This document shows positions 58,616 through 64,000 of a stretch of 64,000 bases of DNA, piece by piece. The notes beneath the pieces were generated by a model. It made no database searches. It saw only the letters and a program-made list of their open reading frames with translations, and was not told the DNA's origin. Position 1 is the first letter of the stretch; every line of letters begins with the position of its first letter. A program made the translations under genes and the position numbers. This DNA is from Myrica gale (Eukaryota > Streptophyta > Magnoliopsida > Fagales > Myricaceae), in contig OZ005609.1 of assembly GCA_963930655.1 (NCBI GenBank), positions 16,689,001 through 16,753,000 on the forward strand, read 5' to 3'.

Positions 58616-59289
58616 GAGCATTTCACGTGATTCTCAGCTTAGCATAATTAAGGACATTTAATTTACCTAATGAAGGTTACTTAAAAAGCATAGGATAATT
58701 AACATGCACTAATATAGTTCACATAATAGAACTTCACAACCACAATTTATGATACAATGAAAATACTTAGTAAAAATTCATCAACCTTAAATTATGCTAG
58801 AGGCACCTTAAATATTCTTGAACATTAACATACCATAGCTTAGTATAAAATAATGAAATACCCTACATAGTCAAAATATCGGCCCTTACAATGGTCTTAA
58901 ACATAAAAATAAAGCTTACACTGCATGGTGAAAATTGGGGTCTCACATCACGTGTGACATAGACTCGAAATGTCAGCTCCAAAGTAATAAAGCCATGTTG
59001 AATTGCCTTGGTGAACTCACCTAGATAAATCTCAAACATCTGCTAAATGAATATTTAACAAACAACGGTGAGTCCAAACGACTAAGTAAAGCCAGCGGTT
59101 AGTACAACAGAATAGTAAAAACAAGAACAAATATTGAAGAAAACTCGTTTCACAATATAATCTCAAAACAGAAGAAAAAGTAAATGAAAGGACTCAATTT
59201 TTCTAAAAAATGATCTTTTCTTTTTTCCATTCTCAATCACCAATCACCACACCTCTCATTCCCAGACTGAATCATTGGGCCAGAGTGGC

Positions 59290-59395
59290 GGGTTATTACA
59301 AGTAACCACCGTATCTTTGCGGCATTACTCCCAGAGTAGAACATAGACCGTATTTTTTCGGCATTGCTCCCAAAGTAGAATACGGTAACTTATAG
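59290..59395. repeat. Two-unit ~45-bp tandem repeat
   Basis: accaccgtatctttgcggca...ctcccagagtagaacat is followed by accgtattttttcggcattg...ctcccaaagtagaatacgg. This is common within plant LTRs. Confidence 0.7.
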
Positions 59396-59479
59396 AGGAT
59401 CTTTCCACTTACGACGGAGAGGCCAGAATGTCACAACAAGTGAACGCATTCTCTTGTGCATAGTACTGTCACGTCTTCA

Positions 59480-59655
59480 CAGTATGTGTTAAGTATGCAT
59501 GTCTCATATCAACGCCTATACATCTCATTTATGATATGCAACACCTTAACCACACTTAAACATCAAATATTCCTTTTCAACGTAGAAGTTAAGTGTGTAT
59601 ATCTTATATCAACGCCGATACATCTCATTTATGATATGAAATGCTTTAACTCCTC
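59480..59655. repeat. Two-unit ~110-bp tandem repeat
   Basis: gttaagtatgcatgtctcat...atcaacgcctatacatctca recurs as gttaagtgtgtatatcttat...atcaacgccgatacatctca about 100 bp later, ending tttatgatatg in both. Confidence 0.8.
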
Positions 59656-61390
59656 GTTTCAATAATCACAACATTATAAAATATTTCTCAAAGGAAAATG
59701 TTGTGAAGGCAAAAACAACACTTTGATTTCTCGGTTAAAAACCGGTTTAATCACCACGTAGAAAATATTCATTTTGACATAAAAAGTATTGAAATCAGAG
59801 GGAATATTTCAAAAGAAATATGTTCAAGCTTTAAAAACAACTTTTGGAAGAAATTTTGAAAAGAAACGGATCAAAGTAGAAAATCACTTTGAAAACGAAT
59901 CGAACTTTGACAATGATACTTTTCGAAAAGACAAGCTTGTTCTTTGTTAAGAATACGAAGAACATCAAGAACATCAAGAATAATAGGAAGAATAGAACAA
60001 TGCTAATAACATCAAGAGATGTTGAGTATAAGAAATACAAGCACGATGCCTCTTTATCGCCTTCTCCTCTGTACTCTCGATGGCCTTCAAAATCCAGCTA
60101 CTCCTCCTTTCTCTCTAGCGGTTGTCGGCAATTATCTCTAATCGTTTAACGGTAAAACCAGCACTGGCAAGGCCGATTATTCTTATCTGTCGGTGCCGGT
60201 GTCGGTCTCTGTTTCTTCTCACCGTCCGTAACGGTGCCGGTTTGGACCCGACACCTATATCACCATTACCCACCCCTACGTTGACCAACCCGGTTTGACC
60301 AGGATTGACAAAAAAAGGTTTTTTTTAAAAAAAATTTAAATGCAAGTGCTAAATGAGATTGTTCAGAGAAAACTAATCCCATGACCGTCCATTGTTAGTA
60401 AATGAGAATCTATTTAATTGAGGGTTGGATGAAGCTAAAATAGGAGATTTAAATCTAAAACAGAATATGGGTGTTGACTAAAATAGCAATGCCGACCCAT
60501 TACAAAATTATATCATTTAGATGATGGTTGCATTTAACTAAATAAATATATACGCTAAAATAACAATCATTATATTGATTTGGTGGTTAAAAGAAAATCA
60601 AGAGTCACGAATATTTCATACATAAAGCATGGGACATGAGATGAATTTGTGAAAGATAGTTTCGATTAACTTTTACAATTTGTTACACGATTACTAAAAT
60701 AGGATCATGTTTACATAAGATAAAAAGTTCTTGATACCTACTAGTGAAACAGAATACAAATGTCGTATTCAGGTATTTTATTTAATTGTTGTCATAGTGG
60801 GGGGTACCATTAGTTATTCTAAAATCCGAAACTAGTGGATTTATATTTATATACATGTGAATTGATTTTCTATATTTTTGCAGATTTATTATGTGAAACC
60901 CGGTATATCCTATGATGATTATGGACTAGGCCAAGTTTCATGTTGGAAAAGGAATCCTACTAAAGGTATGCTTATCATTAAAGTCAATTTAATGTATTGT
61001 CCATTAAATTTTTGGTATGTCTATTTAGGCATTATATATCACTTTTGCAATAAGTTGCGTGGGTTTAAGGAAACCCGGATATTAAGTGAAAGGATAAATT
61101 GTGTAGAATATGACGTTGACTGTAATTGTTGTAGCGACTATCATGTGGATTTATTTATTTGAGTTTACAAAAGGAAAAAAACTTTGGTTTTTTATGACTA
61201 TCTTTATATGTGCTAGAATTTTTTCAAGAAATGTGATTGCATTAAATTTTTAGATTCAAAATGTTGAATACTTCTTGCACTATTGATGGTTGTATTAATT
61301 TTGAAAAAGTTGTACACTCTTAAATAACATTGAGAAAGATGTTGATACCAGTTATGCAACTCTAAAAAGTAGAGGGAGATGAATCTCGCT

Positions 61391-61659
61391 TGTTTGTGGC
61401 ATCTGACACTTGGTCATGGTAATCTGGATATGATCCAATAATTATTGAGAAATTCTTTTATAGTAAAAGGAGTTAGAGCTACATGATTGTTAGTGTTGGA
61501 GCATATTGATGTATGTGGTATTTTTAACCACATAACCAACTGATTTTTTTTTCTTGTTTCATCACTTTTAGTGATGGTCATTCTATGTACGGTTATCTGT
61601 ACCTGATGAATCATGAGTTTGAATTTTTAAAAAGTTCAAAGAATGACAGAGTAAAATGA
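61391..61659 (+). pseudogene. Ty1/copia pre-integrase and integrase fragment
   Basis: CLWHLTLGHGNLDMIQ then a stop matches the copia pre-integrase LWHxRLGH box. LEHIDVCGIF and FITFSDGHSMYGYLYLMNHE follow, matching the integrase core (LEHTDVCGP, FITFIDDYSRYGYVYLM). Shifts and stops break it. Confidence 0.8.
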
Positions 61660-61835
61660 AAAACCAAGTGAAGATGAGTATCAAGATCTCAGATAATTAG
61701 ATAGTTTTTGAACTTATCTTAGAAATCTAAGCATCATATCTCACTTAATTTCCTTGTTACATCATAGCACAATGATATAAGCATGAAATTTTTACCTGTA
61801 TACTTTTGGGGGTTTTCCCAAAACTATTCACTAGG

Positions 61836-62032
61836 TTGTAACACCCCGACTTTTTAAACTTCATTAGTTTTCTTTAAATAAGTGATTAGTTTATAAAATT
61901 GTGAGTCCGAAAATCAACCCAAGAGAGGGGGGGTAATTGGGTTTATAAAAAATTTAGCCTCTTTTTGATAAAAACTCAGATGTGAAAAATATATTGGTTA
62001 AGCTAATAAAACACAGATCTGAATATGGTTAC
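61836..62032 (+). repeat. LTR-like start followed by 'caacccaagag' repeat copy
   Basis: TGTAACACCCCGACTTTTTA at 61837 resembles a gypsy LTR start. At 61916 the caacccaagagagggggggt repeat begins, related to that at 51283. The CACTA end follows at 62033. Confidence 0.4.
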
Positions 62033-63213
62033 ACTACAACAAAAAGAGTCTATAGTGACCAAAATCCTTTTGACCATATTGCGTTGGTCACAATAAACTA
62101 GGTTGTAGTGACCAACAAATATTTCTCGACATCATATTGTTTGTGGTCACAAATTTTTTTCTAGTCAATGAGAATGGTCATAAATATTGGCAATATCTAC
62201 CACTTTACTCTATTCTATTGTCCACTTTTGTAGTCTCAAATACTCTAACTTTTTTGTGACGACATTTAGCTAATTAACCACCATAAAATTGGTCAAACTT
62301 GAATTTTATATTTCAACCAAAATTATCATCAAACAATTAGTAGCTTGATTACTTTCAATGACTACTAATTCTCTATAGTCAGAAGTGACTAAAAATAGAC
62401 ATCCAATTGATTCTTTTTTTTGTCGGCATTTTTAAAAAGAGCCTATAGTGACCAAAATATTTTTGACCATATTGTGTTGGTCACCATAAACCAAGTTGTA
62501 GTGACAAAAAAATATTCCTCGTCATCATGCTGTTTGTGGTCACGAAATTTTTTCTAGTCAATGAGTATGATCATAAAAAGTCACAATTTCCACCACTCTA
62601 CTCTATTCTATTGTCCAATTTTGTAGTCTCAAATACTCGCTATTTTATGACGACATTTAGCTAACTATCCACCAAAAAATTGGTCAAAACTTGAATTTTA
62701 TATTTCAACTAAAATTCACGTCAAACACATCGTAGCTTGATTACTTTCAATGACGACCGATTCTTCATAGACAAAAGTGACTAAAAGTAGACATTCAATG
62801 AATTTTTTTTAGGCCTTATTAAAAAGAGCCTATAGTGACCAAAATCTTTTTGACCATATTGCGTTGGTTACCATAAACTGGGTCGCAGTGACCAAAAAAT
62901 ATTTCTCATCATCATACTGCTTGTGGTCACGAAATTTTTTCTAGTCATTGAGAATGGTCATAAAAAGTCACAATTTCTACCACTTTAATCTATTCTATTG
63001 TCCAGTTTTGTAGTCTCAAATGTTCTGACTATTTTGTGACGACATATAACTAATTATCCACCAAAAAATTGGTCAAAACTTGAATTTTATATTTTAACCA
63101 AAATTCTCGTCAAACACTTCGTAGCTTGATTACTTTCAATGACACAGATTCTCCATAGTCACAAGTGACTCAAAATAGTTATTCAATGATTCTTTTTTTG
63201 GGTTGGCCTTATT
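62033..63213 (+). mobile_element. CACTA-type transposon end with three tandem ~390-bp repeats
   Basis: CACTACAACAAAAAG at 62033 is the usual plant CACTA (En/Spm) terminus. Three consecutive copies start aaaaagag(t/c)ctatagtgacc at 62041, 62434 and 62821, with periods of 393, 387 and 393 bp to 63213. All are rich in AGTGACC/GGTCAC words in both orientations (tggtcacaata, ttgtggtcac), as expected of subterminal transposase-binding motifs. No matching right terminus (TTTGTAGTG) was seen to the window end, and there is no transposase. Confidence 0.8.
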
Positions 63214-63614
63214 AAAAAAGAGTGTAAATTAATTTTCTATGTACCTAATACTAAGTATTAAGATTTTTAAATACGGTTACAAATTACTAGTCATTTTAGG
63301 TACTAAGTACTTTTAACTACATACTAGGCAATATTATATGGTCTAAGTACTAAGTATTACTACTATCAATGCATGCTACAATATATATATATATTACAAC
63401 TACAAGCAAAGTAGTAATTAAAATAATCAACTATAGAACATTTGCTATTACTATTGTACTAACAAAGCAAATAATGGCTAAAAAGGGTCTTTTAGAGTAT
63501 AATAACAAAATGAATTTTATATCATGATATAAATATTTGACTATTAGAAGTAGAAAAAAGTAAATAAATAAAAGACAATTATTTGTATATCTAACACGAT
63601 GAGATTATTGAAGT
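63214..63614. other. AT-rich sequence between CACTA repeats and hAT end
   Basis: Holds TA-dinucleotide runs (63380-63395) and an actaagtatta/tactaagtac word family. It may be the interior of the CACTA element; nothing coding. Confidence 0.4.
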
Positions 63615-64000
63615 CAGAGGCGGAGCGAGGGGGTGGCAAGCGTGGGCAGCTGCCACCCCTTGGTTTTATAAAAATCTTTATATATATTTATATATATGCA
63701 TTTTTCATATAAATTCCAACGTCTTTCTATACCAATTTTAATACATTTTCAAAATATATATATATAAATCTTTTATTTCTTTACTTTTTCATTGCAAAAT
63801 TCCATCTAATTTTGTCTCTCCTTAGTAAGAAACTCTATTACTTTTATATTTAAAAATTCATTCGATTTTTTTTTTATCTTATAGCTCCTTACTTTTCTAC
63901 AAACTCTCAAAAATTTGTAAATAAGTAACAGGTGAACAACTCAAATTTGCTGAATTGTTTTTTTAGGTTAATTTTGAAGCTATAATTTTGCTTGGTTGCT
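63615..64000. mobile_element. hAT-like element, left end only
   Basis: CAGAGGCGGAGCGAGGGGG starts at 63615 and matches the terminus of the hAT element ending at 15269 (CAGGGGCGGAGAGAGGGGG inverted). It has an internal palindromic gggcagctgcc patch. The right end lies beyond the window, so the target duplication cannot be tested. Confidence 0.6.

Larger units (their letters stand above)
58616..61390. other. Non-coding repeat remnants
   Basis: Contains two tandem repeats at 59.3 and 59.5 kb (listed separately) and a CCGGTGCCGG/GTCGG-rich patch at 60200-60300. The rest is AT-rich with no supported gene. The ORF 60878-61162 shows no domain. Confidence 0.4.

Noticed and set aside
62033-63213. CRISPR-like array
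   Set aside because: The repeats are ~390 bp, contiguous and without spacers, in plant nuclear DNA with a CACTA terminus.
1-64000. tRNA, rRNA or organelle-derived insertions
   Set aside because: No cloverleaf-like or ribosomal sequences and no plastid or mitochondrial genes were recognised on reading. A dedicated scan could still find a diverged tRNA.

Overview
This is nuclear DNA from a plant, most likely a eudicot. The genes have many small introns with GT/AG borders, intergenic DNA is AT-rich, and plant families appear: a PDR-type ABCG transporter, a CBM43 callose-binding-like protein, and a plant-length S-adenosylmethionine synthase with a 5'UTR intron. More than half of the window is transposable-element DNA of almost every plant class: L1-type LINE, Ty3/gypsy of Tekay/Del and Athila type, Ty1/copia fragments, hAT, CACTA and Mutator-like elements, and foldback MITEs.

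Layout. 1-4.13 kb (minus): the first nine exons of an ABCG30-like full-size ABC transporter, intact but cut by the window edge. 7.86-8.98 kb (plus): a small secreted CBM43 protein, assembled here from four exons. 10.48-12.75 kb (minus): S-adenosylmethionine synthase with an uninterrupted CDS, a 5'UTR intron and a TATA box. 12.9-19.1 kb: intergenic, with a foldback MITE, a hAT element with a perfect 8-bp target duplication, and one weak candidate for a small secreted peptide. 19.13-36.53 kb (minus): a 19-exon homologue of WDR6 (the plant WD40 partner of the Trm7-type tRNA Gm34 methyltransferase). It carries two in-frame stops, three indels and a probable lost splice acceptor, so I call it a pseudogene. 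Its introns hold a 5.3-kb antisense LINE, a hAT MITE, a nested pair of foldback MITEs and an unexplained exon-like fragment. 36.6-64 kb: nested retrotransposons and DNA transposons. These include a copia fragment, a Mutator-like element with a duplicated terminal repeat, a degenerate gypsy element (39-49 kb) with an extra 3' ORF, an Athila gag-protease remnant (56-58.6 kb), another copia fragment, a CACTA end carrying three tandem ~390-bp repeats, and the start of another hAT element.

The three intact genes (transporter, wall protein, SAM synthase) have no evident shared pathway, as is usual in plant chromosomes. The most interesting observation is the decay of WDR6, which I believe is normally single-copy in plants. 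The neighbouring genes are frame-perfect, which argues against poor sequence quality as the cause. I did not find a clearly new biological system. The best candidates for something undescribed are the 55-codon fragment at 20908-21072, the extra gypsy ORF at 42442-42717 and the tripled CACTA subterminal repeat.
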